Source: Coprococcus sp. (GTDB lineage: Bacteria; Bacillota; Clostridia; Lachnospirales; Lachnospiraceae). From it: a stretch of 64,000 nucleotides of DNA. The notes under the pieces were generated by a model, which did no database searches, was not told the origin of the DNA, and saw only the letters and a list, made by a program, of their open reading frames with translations. The stretch spans positions 1 to 64,000 of the forward strand of contig JAEDGN010000004.1 of the NCBI GenBank assembly GCA_016297495.1, given 5' to 3'. The position numbers and the translations under genes are program-made. Within the stretch, counting starts at the first letter, position 1; the number at the start of each line of letters is the position of its first letter. Positions 54,811 through 62,613 of this stretch are shown piece after piece.

Positions 54811-56082
54811 TTATTCTGTTACAGCTGTAATACCATCAATAATGATAGCGAATGCCGGAGCAGAAGCCAGCTCAGATTCATGGAAATAACCGTCGCTGAT
54901 GTACTCATTGCCAAAATCATCTGTCCAGGAATCCAGTGTCTCACCGTTTACTGTCCATGTAGAAGTATCAAATACCTTCAGACTTCCGTCAATAATTGCT
55001 GCTTCAACTTCTGCAACCTTTTCTGCTGTCCCCTCTGCAACTGCTGCTTCATTCAGCTCTGTGATCTTGTCAGCACCATCTGCATAGCCCTGGCACCAGT
55101 CTGTTGCGATAGGTGTACCGTCAATGACACTCTGTACAGCATATTCATAATATGGCTCCCAGTTGATAGAAGCACTTGTCAGTGCACATGTAGGAGCTGT
55201 CTCAATCATGGAAATATTGTAGCCGACGATTGGAACACCGGCTGCCTCGCAGGCTGTAGGAGCACCTGTTGTATCAGCATGCTGGCTGATCAGTACACAA
55301 TTATCTGCAATCAGAGACTCTGCACATTCCTTCTCAAGGTCAAAGCTTGCCCAGCTGTTGGTATATTTAACTTCCATTGTAGCAGATGGGCACTGACTTC
55401 TTACACCCAGGAAGAAGGATGTGAAACCGCTGATAACCTCAGCATATGGGAAAGCACCAACATAACCGATCTTGGCTGTATCTTCTGTAATAGTACCGTC
55501 TGCGATCATCTCATTCAGCTTCATACCAGCTACAACACCGGATACATAACGTGATTCATAAACAGATGTAAAATAGTTGTGCATATTGGCAAGGCCGCTG
55601 CCTGCTGCCTGATAACCTGTTGCATGGCAGAACTCAACATCCGGGAATTCTGCTGCTGCCTGCAGCATATAGGACTCATGTCCAAAGCTGTTGGCAAAAA
55701 TAATCTGACAACCCTGATCTGCAAGGTCTACTGCAGCATCATAGCATGTCTCATCCTCCGGGATCGTCCACTTGATAATGATCTGATCATCAGATAAACC
55801 AAGGGCTTCCTGCATACCTTTGGCACCTGCATAATGAGCAGCTGTATAGCCTTCATTCTCATCACCAACAAAAATGAAGCCAACCTTCAGATCTTCCAGA
55901 GCAACCCCTTCTCCTGTTGCTGCAGCTTCTGTCTCACCTGCAGCTTCACCTGTTGCCTCAACTGCTTCTGTCTCACCTGCAGTTTCAGCAGATGCTGTTG
56001 TCTCCTTCTTCTCAGAACCGCCGCAGGCTGCCAGGGAAGCAACCATCAGGACAGTCAGGAAAAGAGCCATAAACTTTTTCAT
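54811..56082 (-). CDS. BMP-family nucleoside-binding lipoprotein
   Basis: A 423-residue lipoprotein: signal peptide with lipobox SLAAC (Cys at about 20), then an acidic Glu/Thr/Ala linker to about residue 58. The mature domain follows the basic-membrane-protein/PnrA pattern: LKVGFIFVGDENEGYTAAHY, CQIIFANSFGHESYM and AKIGYVGAFPYAEVISGFTS. It captures nucleosides or purine-like compounds for the ABC genes that follow. AAGGAGG precedes the ATG. The operon begins with this gene. Confidence 0.9.
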   Translation of the reverse strand: MKKFMALFLTVLMVASLAACGGSEKKETTASAETAGETEAVEATGEAAGETEAAATGEGVALEDLKVGFIFVGDENEGYTAAHYAGAKGMQEALGLSDDQIIIKWTIPEDETCYDAAVDLADQGCQIIFANSFGHESYMLQAAAEFPDVEFCHATGYQAAGSGLANMHNYFTSVYESRYVSGVVAGMKLNEMIADGTITEDTAKIGYVGAFPYAEVISGFTSFFLGVRSQCPSATMEVKYTNSWASFDLEKECAESLIADNCVLISQHADTTGAPTACEAAGVPIVGYNISMIETAPTCALTSASINWEPYYEYAVQSVIDGTPIATDWCQGYADGADKITELNEAAVAEGTAEKVAEVEAAIIDGSLKVFDTSTWTVNGETLDSWTDDFGNEYISDGYFHESELASAPAFAIIIDGITAVTE

Positions 56083-56122
56083 TGTACTACCTCCTTATTA
56101 CCTGTGCATTAAAAACGAAAAC

Positions 56123-56145
56123 GGCATGAAAAAATAATTCATGCC
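56123..56145 (-). other. Leader hairpin of the BMP transporter message
   Basis: Perfect 8-bp arms GGCATGAA (56123-56130) and TTCATGCC (56138-56145) in the 117-base leader, followed by GTTTTCGTTTTT. The layout suggests a weak attenuator or a regulatory structure; it does not match the purine, preQ1 or dG riboswitch cores I know. Confidence 0.4.
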
Positions 56146-56205
56146 TCTCTGCATGACAAGATGGGATCTCCTTCTGTCGACGTTTTTAATGAATTTTACA
56201 AATTT

Positions 56206-56233
56206 AGTATAGCACTGATTTTCAAAGTGTCAA
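56206..56233 (-). promoter_or_regulatory. Promoter of the BMP-type ABC operon
   Basis: Minus-strand TTGACA (56228-56233), 16 bp, TATACT (56206-56211). Confidence 0.75.
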
Positions 56234-56293
56234 CCAATTCTGCGTTACGTATTTCTAAAAATATTTATAAGTAACGTTTCAAATGAATTCACA

Positions 56294-56326
56294 GAAAAAA
56301 AGAGGCCCACATTTCTGTGAAGCCTC
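56294..56326 (-). terminator. Terminator after trkA-trkH-DUF1292
   Basis: Arms GAGGC/GCCTC (56302-56306, 56322-56326) with an inner CACA/TGTG, followed on the minus strand by seven T residues. Confidence 0.8.
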
Positions 56327-56331
56327 CGATT

Positions 56332-56616
56332 TCATTCCTTTTTCTGATACGCTTCCGGTCCACGGCTCAGTTTCTGAAACATGAATTCTATGCGCTGCCA
56401 CTCTTCTTCAGTTTCAACGGCATGAATAAGTATGGGTTCATCTGCCTGATCGGGATCATAGGAAGCAGCATAAATATTATAATTGCCAGTCTCATTTCTT
56501 GAATTATCCGTATAGATAACATAATTTTTTCCCGACAGATCATCTTCAAAAGCACCCATCACCATGGCCTGAATAATCTGTCCTTCATCTGTTATAAAAT
56601 CAATAAGTTTCTCCAT
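56332..56616 (-). CDS. DUF1292-family protein
   Basis: A 94-residue acidic protein with the DUF1292 pattern FEDDLSGKNYVIYTDN...NIYAASYDP and a C-terminal ETEEEWQRIEFMFQ. Function unknown; family members (such as YrzB) are small cytosolic Firmicutes proteins. It starts 12 bases after trkH and is co-transcribed with the potassium uptake genes here. Confidence 0.83.
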   Translation of the reverse strand: MEKLIDFITDEGQIIQAMVMGAFEDDLSGKNYVIYTDNSRNETGNYNIYAASYDPDQADEPILIHAVETEEEWQRIEFMFQKLSRGPEAYQKKE

Positions 56617-56628
56617 TGCTTTACCTCT

Positions 56629-58113
56629 TTATCTCTTATTCTTTTGAATGGCTCTCCTTCGCTTTCCTGAGTTCCATGCTTCTTTCCACAATAACGGATG
56701 GAACAGCACAAGCATTGGGAATAATTCGAGACGTCCCGCCAGCATATCAAACATCAGGACATATTTTGACAGAACTGACAGGCCTCCAAAATTCTGTGTA
56801 GGGCCCACCTTTGCCAATCCGGGCCCCATATTGTTCAGGGTAGTCAGCACTGCTGTAAAATTTGTTTCCAGATCATTTCCCTCCAGCGAAATCAGAAAAA
56901 AAGATACCCCGAAAATAAGAATAAACGTAGTAAAGTAAACCCCCACTGAACTGATGGCGCTCTGATCCAGAGGCTTATCCTCCATCTTAATTGTCTTGAC
57001 ACTCTTCGGATGCAAATAAGCATTCAGTTCCCGCCTCACACTCTTACCGAGTATGAGAACACGGGAGACCTTCAGACCACCGCCCGTACTTCCTGCACAG
57101 GCCCCAATGAACATAATAATAATCAATACCACTTTGGCTGCACTTGGCCACAGATCAAAATCCACGGTGGCAAATCCGGTGGAGGTCATCAGAGAGCTCA
57201 CCTGGAATACCACATGCCGAAGTGTATCTGCCGCTGTCATTGTACGATCATAAATATTAATAAAAATAACCGCACTGGCTGCCGCGATGATCAGGAAATA
57301 CCCTTTTACTTCTTCCATACTGAAAGCCTGCTTAAAACGCTTCAACAAAATGAAGTAATAGGCATTAAAATTAACCCCGAATAAAACCATAAAAACTGCC
57401 ACAACCCACTGGATATACGGAGAATAACCACCAATACTGGAATTTCTGACACCAAAACCTCCGGTCCCCGCTGTACCAAAAGAAATCATCAGTGCCTCCA
57501 GGAAAGGCATGCCGCCAATCAGCAGAAAAATCAGTTCCACCACTGTCAAGCCAAAATAAATCATATATAGAATTCTCGCTGTCGCACGTACTTTTGGCAC
57601 CAGTTTACCTACAGAAGGCCCCGGGCTTTCCGCCCGCATGAGATTCATATGAGAGCCGCCGCTCAGCGGTATAATCGCCAAAAGGAAAACGAGTACCCCC
57701 ATACCGCCGATCCAGTGGCTGAAACTTCTCCAGAACAGAATGCTCCACGGAAGACATTCAACATCTGACAGAATACTTGCACCGGTAGTCGTAAACCCCG
57801 AAATCGTCTCAAAAAGCGCATCTGTAAAGGAGGGAATCGCTTCCGACCAGTAAAAGGGCAGACAGCCCACGACGCTCATGACAATCCACGAAAGTGCTGT
57901 AGAGACACATCCTTCTTTCAGATAAAAAACCGTATTCTGCGGCTTTTTCCCTGCCAGCAGGAAACCTGCCGCAGCGCTGAGCACGGCTGTCAGAACAAAC
58001 CAGCGTCCCGCTGCTTCCCCGTAAACCAATGCCACAAGACATGGAAACAGCAGAAAAAAAGCCTCCACCTTCAGAACGCTTCCCAGTATATAAATAACCA
58101 TTGCTCCGTTCAT
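56629..58113 (-). CDS. trkH: Potassium uptake membrane subunit TrkH/KtrB
   Basis: A 494-residue K+ channel-like protein with four M1-P-M2 repeats. The filter-region pattern DALFETISGFTTTGASILSD is followed by SHWIGGMGVLVFLLAI, ISFGTAGTGGFGVRNSS and GACAGSTGGGLKVSR, then the final NNMGPGL. It works with the TrkA gating ring encoded 12 bases upstream. GGAGGCGGTAC precedes the ATG. Confidence 0.94.
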   Translation of the reverse strand: MNGAMVIYILGSVLKVEAFFLLFPCLVALVYGEAAGRWFVLTAVLSAAAGFLLAGKKPQNTVFYLKEGCVSTALSWIVMSVVGCLPFYWSEAIPSFTDALFETISGFTTTGASILSDVECLPWSILFWRSFSHWIGGMGVLVFLLAIIPLSGGSHMNLMRAESPGPSVGKLVPKVRATARILYMIYFGLTVVELIFLLIGGMPFLEALMISFGTAGTGGFGVRNSSIGGYSPYIQWVVAVFMVLFGVNFNAYYFILLKRFKQAFSMEEVKGYFLIIAAASAVIFINIYDRTMTAADTLRHVVFQVSSLMTSTGFATVDFDLWPSAAKVVLIIIMFIGACAGSTGGGLKVSRVLILGKSVRRELNAYLHPKSVKTIKMEDKPLDQSAISSVGVYFTTFILIFGVSFFLISLEGNDLETNFTAVLTTLNNMGPGLAKVGPTQNFGGLSVLSKYVLMFDMLAGRLELFPMLVLFHPLLWKEAWNSGKRRRAIQKNKR

Positions 58114-58125
58114 GTACCGCCTCCG

Positions 58126-59517
58126 TTATTTTAAGATATCTTCCAGATTTTGAAAACCTGTGTGAGTCGTCACAACAACGACCGTATCTCCCGTCTGAAT
58201 GCTGTCCATACCACCTGGAATAATCATTTTTCCGGACCGGTTAATACAGGCAATCAGAAGATTGTCCTTCAGTGCCAGATCCTTCAGCGGTACATCTGTC
58301 ACGTCAGATTTTGCACTGACGCGGAATTCAATGGCCTCCGCCCGGGAATCAAACATATGATATAATGTTTCCACATTGCTGTCCATAGAGGCCTGCTTTG
58401 CCCGTACATAAGCAATAATAGCTTCTGCAGTAATATATTTCGGATAAATAACACTGCCAAGATCAAGCTTATCAATCAGATTATGAAAGGAATTTCTGTT
58501 GACCTTCGTAATGACCTTGGCATCAGAAACTTCTCTCGCATGCAGGGACAGTAAAATATTTTCTTCGTCAATACCCGTTAAAGGCACCAGCGAATCCACG
58601 TAAGCAATTTCCTCTTCTCTCAGTATCTCCTCATCTGTCCCATCACCATTGATAATTGTGGCATTCGGCAGTAAAACGCTCAGTTCCTCGCAGCGTTCTC
58701 TGCGATTCTCTATGATTTTTACCGCAATTCCCATTTCCAGCAGCTGTTTGGCCAGATAATAAGCCGCCTTACCGCCTCCGACAATCATGGTGTTATGTAC
58801 CGGTCTGTTCTCAATACCAATGCGTTCAAAAAAATTCTTTGCCGCCTTAACGGTAGAGATAAAAGAAACCACATCTCCCTGCTGTAATTTAAAATTGCCG
58901 TCAGGAATAAACACCTGCTTCTCACGTTCAATGGCACAGATCAGGATATCTCCCGATATATTTCTTCCCAGAGTCATAATCTTCTGTCCGTTGAGCCGAT
59001 TGCCCTCAGGTATCTTAAAACGTATCATCTCCGCCTGCCCATGGGCAAATGAGTTGACCCCCAGGGCTGCCGGAAGACTGAGCACACGGGCAATCTCATT
59101 GGCTGCCTCCATCTCCGGATTGATGATCATAGCCAATCCCAGCTTCTCTTTCAAATAAGAAACTTCATCACTGTAATCAGGCGTCCTGACACGGGCGATA
59201 GCAGCACAGTCACCAACTCTTTTTGCCACCGTACAGCATAAAAGATTCAGTTCATCAGAATCTGTCACTGCAATCATCAGATCGGCTTTGTCAATGCCTG
59301 CTTCCACCTGTACTTTATAACTGGCACCATTGCCCACAATCCCCATAACATCATACATATCCGTCAGGCTCCGCAATCTGGACTCACTTCTGTCCACAAG
59401 CGTAATATCATGTCCTTCTTTATACAATTGTTCCGTCAGGGAAGCTCCTACCTTGCCACATCCGACAATAATAATATTCAGGCCTCTCTTTCCCTGCTTC
59501 CGGTCTTTAGCAAACAT
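58126..59517 (-). CDS. trkA: Potassium uptake regulatory subunit TrkA
   Basis: A 463-residue cytosolic protein with two RCK units. The first has the NAD-binding loop IIIVGCGKVGASLTEQLYKE; the second has NTMIVGGGKAAYYLAKQLLE. Each is followed by a RCK_C ligand domain. It binds nucleotides and gates TrkH. It starts at ATG 59517 behind GGAGGAAAGCAG and is the first gene of a trkA-trkH-DUF1292 operon. Confidence 0.94.
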   Translation of the reverse strand: MFAKDRKQGKRGLNIIIVGCGKVGASLTEQLYKEGHDITLVDRSESRLRSLTDMYDVMGIVGNGASYKVQVEAGIDKADLMIAVTDSDELNLLCCTVAKRVGDCAAIARVRTPDYSDEVSYLKEKLGLAMIINPEMEAANEIARVLSLPAALGVNSFAHGQAEMIRFKIPEGNRLNGQKIMTLGRNISGDILICAIEREKQVFIPDGNFKLQQGDVVSFISTVKAAKNFFERIGIENRPVHNTMIVGGGKAAYYLAKQLLEMGIAVKIIENRRERCEELSVLLPNATIINGDGTDEEILREEEIAYVDSLVPLTGIDEENILLSLHAREVSDAKVITKVNRNSFHNLIDKLDLGSVIYPKYITAEAIIAYVRAKQASMDSNVETLYHMFDSRAEAIEFRVSAKSDVTDVPLKDLALKDNLLIACINRSGKMIIPGGMDSIQTGDTVVVVTTHTGFQNLEDILK

Positions 59518-59627
59518 CTGCTTTCCTCCATAAACACCCTATGAAAGTCTATATCATTGAATACACATTCTGTATTATACCATAAGAGGTTGACTGAGGG
59601 AATGATAATATAAAGATTTCTTAATAC

Positions 59628-59652
59628 AAAAGAGGCTGTTTTTCAGCCTCTT
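59628..59652 (-). terminator. Terminator after thymidine kinase gene
   Basis: Arms AAGAGGCTG (59630-59638) and CAGCCTCTT (59644-59652), then TTTTG on the minus strand. Confidence 0.72.
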
Positions 59653-59686
59653 CTTATGTTCTGGTTTTTTTGGATGGAGGTTACGG

Positions 59687-60262
59687 TCACACCTTCTTAT
59701 CCGGCCCCAGTATGCCTTCTTTGTAATGCTTGCGGCACAGTGCTGTATAGCATTCGTTGCCACCCATAACGATCTGAGAGCCGGTACGAATAATTTTTCC
59801 ATCTTCTGTAAACCGTGTATTGCAGCTGGCACCGTTGCCGCACCAGCAGACTGTCTTCAGCTCTTCAATGACATCTGCCCATGCAAGCAGCCACGTACTG
59901 CCTTCAAACAATTCCCGTCGAAAGTCCGTCCGAAGGCCATAGCAAATGACCGGTATCTCTAAATCATCCACAATGTGTTCAAAAAATTCGATGTCGGATT
60001 TTCTGCAAAACTGTGCCTCATCAATAATCACACAATCATAGCTGCGCAATTCTTCATCACTCATAGCCACAATATCTTCTACATATTTGCACTCTCGTTC
60101 CAAACCGATCCGGCTCCATATGATGCCTGTATCCCGACTGTCCAGCTTTGGTTTTGCCAGAAGCGCCTCTTTGCCGCGCTCATAATAGTTATATGCCACC
60201 ATCAGGGCATTTGCTGTTTTGGAGCTGCCCATTGCTCCATAACGAAAATATAATTTAGCCAT
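59687..60262 (-). CDS. tdk: Thymidine kinase, type II
   Basis: A 191-residue salvage enzyme that phosphorylates thymidine. The P-loop is GAMGSSKT (residues 9-16), the DEAQFCRKSDIEFF motif begins at D81, and CYGLRTDF forms part of the lasso region. A structural zinc site is likely formed by CWCGNG and the C-terminal CRKHY. Length is normal. It is a single gene with its own terminator. Confidence 0.93.
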   Translation of the reverse strand: MAKLYFRYGAMGSSKTANALMVAYNYYERGKEALLAKPKLDSRDTGIIWSRIGLERECKYVEDIVAMSDEELRSYDCVIIDEAQFCRKSDIEFFEHIVDDLEIPVICYGLRTDFRRELFEGSTWLLAWADVIEELKTVCWCGNGASCNTRFTEDGKIIRTGSQIVMGGNECYTALCRKHYKEGILGPDKKV

Positions 60263-60330
60263 AGTCCTGTCCTTTTAAGATTTTCTTTTCAAACAATAGT
60301 GTATCATATTAAAATCATAAGTAAAAGACG

Positions 60331-60362
60331 AAAAAAGGTTCTTTCTGACAACAGAAAGAACC
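60331..60362 (-). terminator. Terminator after the TraX-family gene
   Basis: Perfect 11-bp stem GGTTCTTTCTG (60337-60347) / CAGAAAGAACC (60352-60362), followed by TTTTTT on the minus strand. Confidence 0.9.
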
Positions 60363-60381
60363 AAAATGGGATTACGGATTT

Positions 60382-61161
60382 TTAACGGGCCAGCATCAAT
60401 GTGACAGCAGCCAGCACGATCAAATGTACCGGATATAATATGTAAAACACATATTTATTCCTGTTCCATCCCCGTTCGCCGCTATAGCTCCAGAGAGCAT
60501 ATGTTGAAAGAGGACCCGTGACATACATGAAACTGACAAAGCATCCGATGAGAAGACGCATCCCCCTTCTGTCATATAAAAGATAGTAGATTGCCGCCAG
60601 CAGCACCGTACAGAGTCCAAAATTCAAGTGGCAGATACTGCACCATAAAAGAGCTGCCAGAACAATCATCACCTGAATCAGGCGGTGCAAAATGCCTTTC
60701 CGATCATTAAACATTCTCAAGCCATAAAGCATGATCAGACAAACAGTCAGTGTAAACAGTGGATTCTGGGCTGACAGAGCAAACACAGACTGACTCATGG
60801 CCAGATCATATGGTATTTCACTGATCACAGCAAATGTAAGGATGGCCAGCAGATATTTTTTAAAACTCGATGTATGGACGAAGCCCTCTACCAGCAAAAA
60901 AGCAAATACAGGTACAGCCAGTCCGCCAATCAGCTGAAATACTGATGCCCAGCCCGCAATAATCATTTTGTCGGAATTATTTTTAAGCAGCTCGGATAAC
61001 CCCGCATCTGAATACTGATTGACATGTAAAAGACCATTACGGATAACCGACATGCCAATAGAATAGAATAACATTGCTATGAAGCCATAGATTTTCAATT
61101 TTGTCCCCGTTATAACCAGCGGCTGACGCCGTCCTCTGCTTCCTCTCTTTTGCTCTCCCAT
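60382..61161 (-). CDS. TraX-family membrane protein
   Basis: A 259-residue membrane protein with about seven to eight helices. It has the family pattern GGLAVPVFAFLLVEGFVHTS...KYLLAILTFAVISEIPYDLA. The name comes from the F-plasmid pilin acetylase, but chromosomal Firmicutes members have no conjugation genes around them and no settled function. An acyl- or acetyltransferase role on envelope material is possible. It begins 12 bases after the galactanase stop, so it is in the same operon. Confidence 0.85.
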   Translation of the reverse strand: MGEQKRGSRGRRQPLVITGTKLKIYGFIAMLFYSIGMSVIRNGLLHVNQYSDAGLSELLKNNSDKMIIAGWASVFQLIGGLAVPVFAFLLVEGFVHTSSFKKYLLAILTFAVISEIPYDLAMSQSVFALSAQNPLFTLTVCLIMLYGLRMFNDRKGILHRLIQVMIVLAALLWCSICHLNFGLCTVLLAAIYYLLYDRRGMRLLIGCFVSFMYVTGPLSTYALWSYSGERGWNRNKYVFYILYPVHLIVLAAVTLMLAR

Positions 61162-61173
61162 AGCTTCCTCCTG

Positions 61174-62286
61174 CTATCCCTGAAAATCCCTGATAACCTT
61201 CAGTGCCGGCAGTGCATTGCCTTCATAGTCAAACAACGCCTGATTCGCCCACTCATTGCCTCCCGGTCCTGATTCTCCTGTATATGCCAGACCGGCTTTA
61301 TCGGACCATCCACTGCCCGGAACCGGAATCCACGCAGCTTCCCAATAAACGAAACCTTTGCCTCTTCCCTCAGGAACTGCTTTGATCAATTCCATCAAAT
61401 CCTTCATAAAATCGCACTGTCCCTGAGGCGTCATGGCATATGATACCGTTGCCGCCAGTTTCTTATCTGCCGCCATACCTTTTCTTTGATCATCATCCAG
61501 CTGCTCATACTGTTTGTAATCCTCCAGAGAGAAACCTGTGGAAGTCTCTGTCACGATCATATCCTTTCCAAATCGAACAGCCAGATCATTCATGTTATTT
61601 CTCAGATCCTCCATGGTACCATGCCAGAAAGGATAATAGCTCAGACCAATATAATCAAAATCTTCTCCGCCTTCTTCTATATAATGACCAAACCAGTCTT
61701 TGTACAATTCGTTATTGCCGCCATTATCCAGATGAAGCATGATCTTCACATTTTTATCCACCTGACGCACTGCACGGATACCGGCACCGATAAAACGCGC
61801 TATATTTCCGTATTCCGGCACCTTTCCCAGAGGCCACAAAAGTCCTCCTGTCAATTCATTGCCAATGGCGGCAATGGCAGGTAGAAGATTTTCCTCCTTC
61901 AAAATGGTCATCACCGAAAATGTATAATTATATACAGCCCGCTCCAGCTGATCCGCGTCCATCCCCTGCCATGCCTTCGGCAGTATCTGTTTTCCCGGAT
62001 CAGCCCAGAAATCACTATAATGAAAATCCAGCAGCCAGTTTATTCCCTGCTGCCTGATCCTTCTTGCCATTCCCATCACATAATGCAAATCACAATTTCC
62101 CGCGCCGTAACCTTCACCCTCTGGTGTATAAGGATTGTTCCACAAACGCAGTCTTATCATATTAATGCCGTAATCCTTTAAAATATTCAGAGCATCTCCC
62201 TCTATGTCCCCGTCTTTAAAATGTCCTCCGCAAGCCTCCACTTCAGCCAAAGAAGAAAGATCCGCGCCTTTAATCCATGATTCCAT
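61174..62286 (-). CDS. Arabinogalactan endo-beta-1,4-galactanase (GH53)
   Basis: A 370-residue GH53 enzyme that cleaves beta-1,4-galactan. It opens WIKGADLSSLAEVEACGGHF. The barrel has MIRLRLWNNPYTPEGEGYG, acid/base Glu144 in IGNELTGGLLWP, and the nucleophile, probably Glu247, in MIVTETSTGF. There is no signal peptide, so it should act inside the cell on imported galacto-oligosaccharides. The start is ATG 62286 after GGAGAATGACT; the ATG six bases earlier is too close to the ribosome site. Confidence 0.93.
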   Translation of the reverse strand: MESWIKGADLSSLAEVEACGGHFKDGDIEGDALNILKDYGINMIRLRLWNNPYTPEGEGYGAGNCDLHYVMGMARRIRQQGINWLLDFHYSDFWADPGKQILPKAWQGMDADQLERAVYNYTFSVMTILKEENLLPAIAAIGNELTGGLLWPLGKVPEYGNIARFIGAGIRAVRQVDKNVKIMLHLDNGGNNELYKDWFGHYIEEGGEDFDYIGLSYYPFWHGTMEDLRNNMNDLAVRFGKDMIVTETSTGFSLEDYKQYEQLDDDQRKGMAADKKLAATVSYAMTPQGQCDFMKDLMELIKAVPEGRGKGFVYWEAAWIPVPGSGWSDKAGLAYTGESGPGGNEWANQALFDYEGNALPALKVIRDFQG

Positions 62287-62318
62287 AGTCATTCTCCATT
62301 ACTTATACCGCAAAACAC

Positions 62319-62372
62319 GGCTGCTCAGCTTCATACACTCATAGTAATGACTGTTCCAGTGACTGAGCAGCC
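62319..62372. other. Large stem-loop between the zinc-ribbon and galactanase genes
   Basis: Perfect 10-bp arms GGCTGCTCAG (62319-62328) and CTGAGCAGCC (62363-62372) enclose 34 bases with an inner CACT/AGTG pairing. The minus-strand tail GTGTTTTG is a poor T run. It could be a terminator or a structured leader. Confidence 0.5.
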
Positions 62373-62385
62373 TCCTGTTTATATT

Positions 62386-62613
62386 TTATTCCTCGGTAAA
62401 ATCCTCGAAATCTGTATATCTTTTCATTATGCTGCCATATCTGAAACGAGCCATCTGGTTCCTGCCCAGGACATCCTCTTCCGTACCGGTATACTGACAG
62501 CGAATACAGTAATATTCCTTCCGGTCCTTATCATAGAACATATCAATGTCCAGATCTCTCATAAAACAGGACGGACAGCGATAATTTAATCTGCCTTTTC
62601 CAGCTTGAGCCAT
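62386..62613 (-). CDS. Small zinc-ribbon protein of unknown function
   Basis: A 75-residue protein with two CxxC knuckles (C13-PS-C16 and C36-IR-C39), a classic zinc ribbon, then an Arg/Tyr-rich acidic tail. GGAGG lies ten bases before the ATG, inside the 3' end of the upstream gene, which it overlaps by 28 bases. That overlap argues for a real, coupled gene. Nothing shows whether it binds DNA or protein. Confidence 0.7.
   Translation of the reverse strand: MAQAGKGRLNYRCPSCFMRDLDIDMFYDKDRKEYYCIRCQYTGTEEDVLGRNQMARFRYGSIMKRYTDFEDFTEE

Noticed and set aside
54880..55554. Cysteine-rich 224-codon open frame opposite the BMP lipoprotein gene
   Set aside because: It is the antisense shadow of a clear coding gene; its cysteines come from the complement of GCA/ACA codons, and it has no convincing ribosome site.
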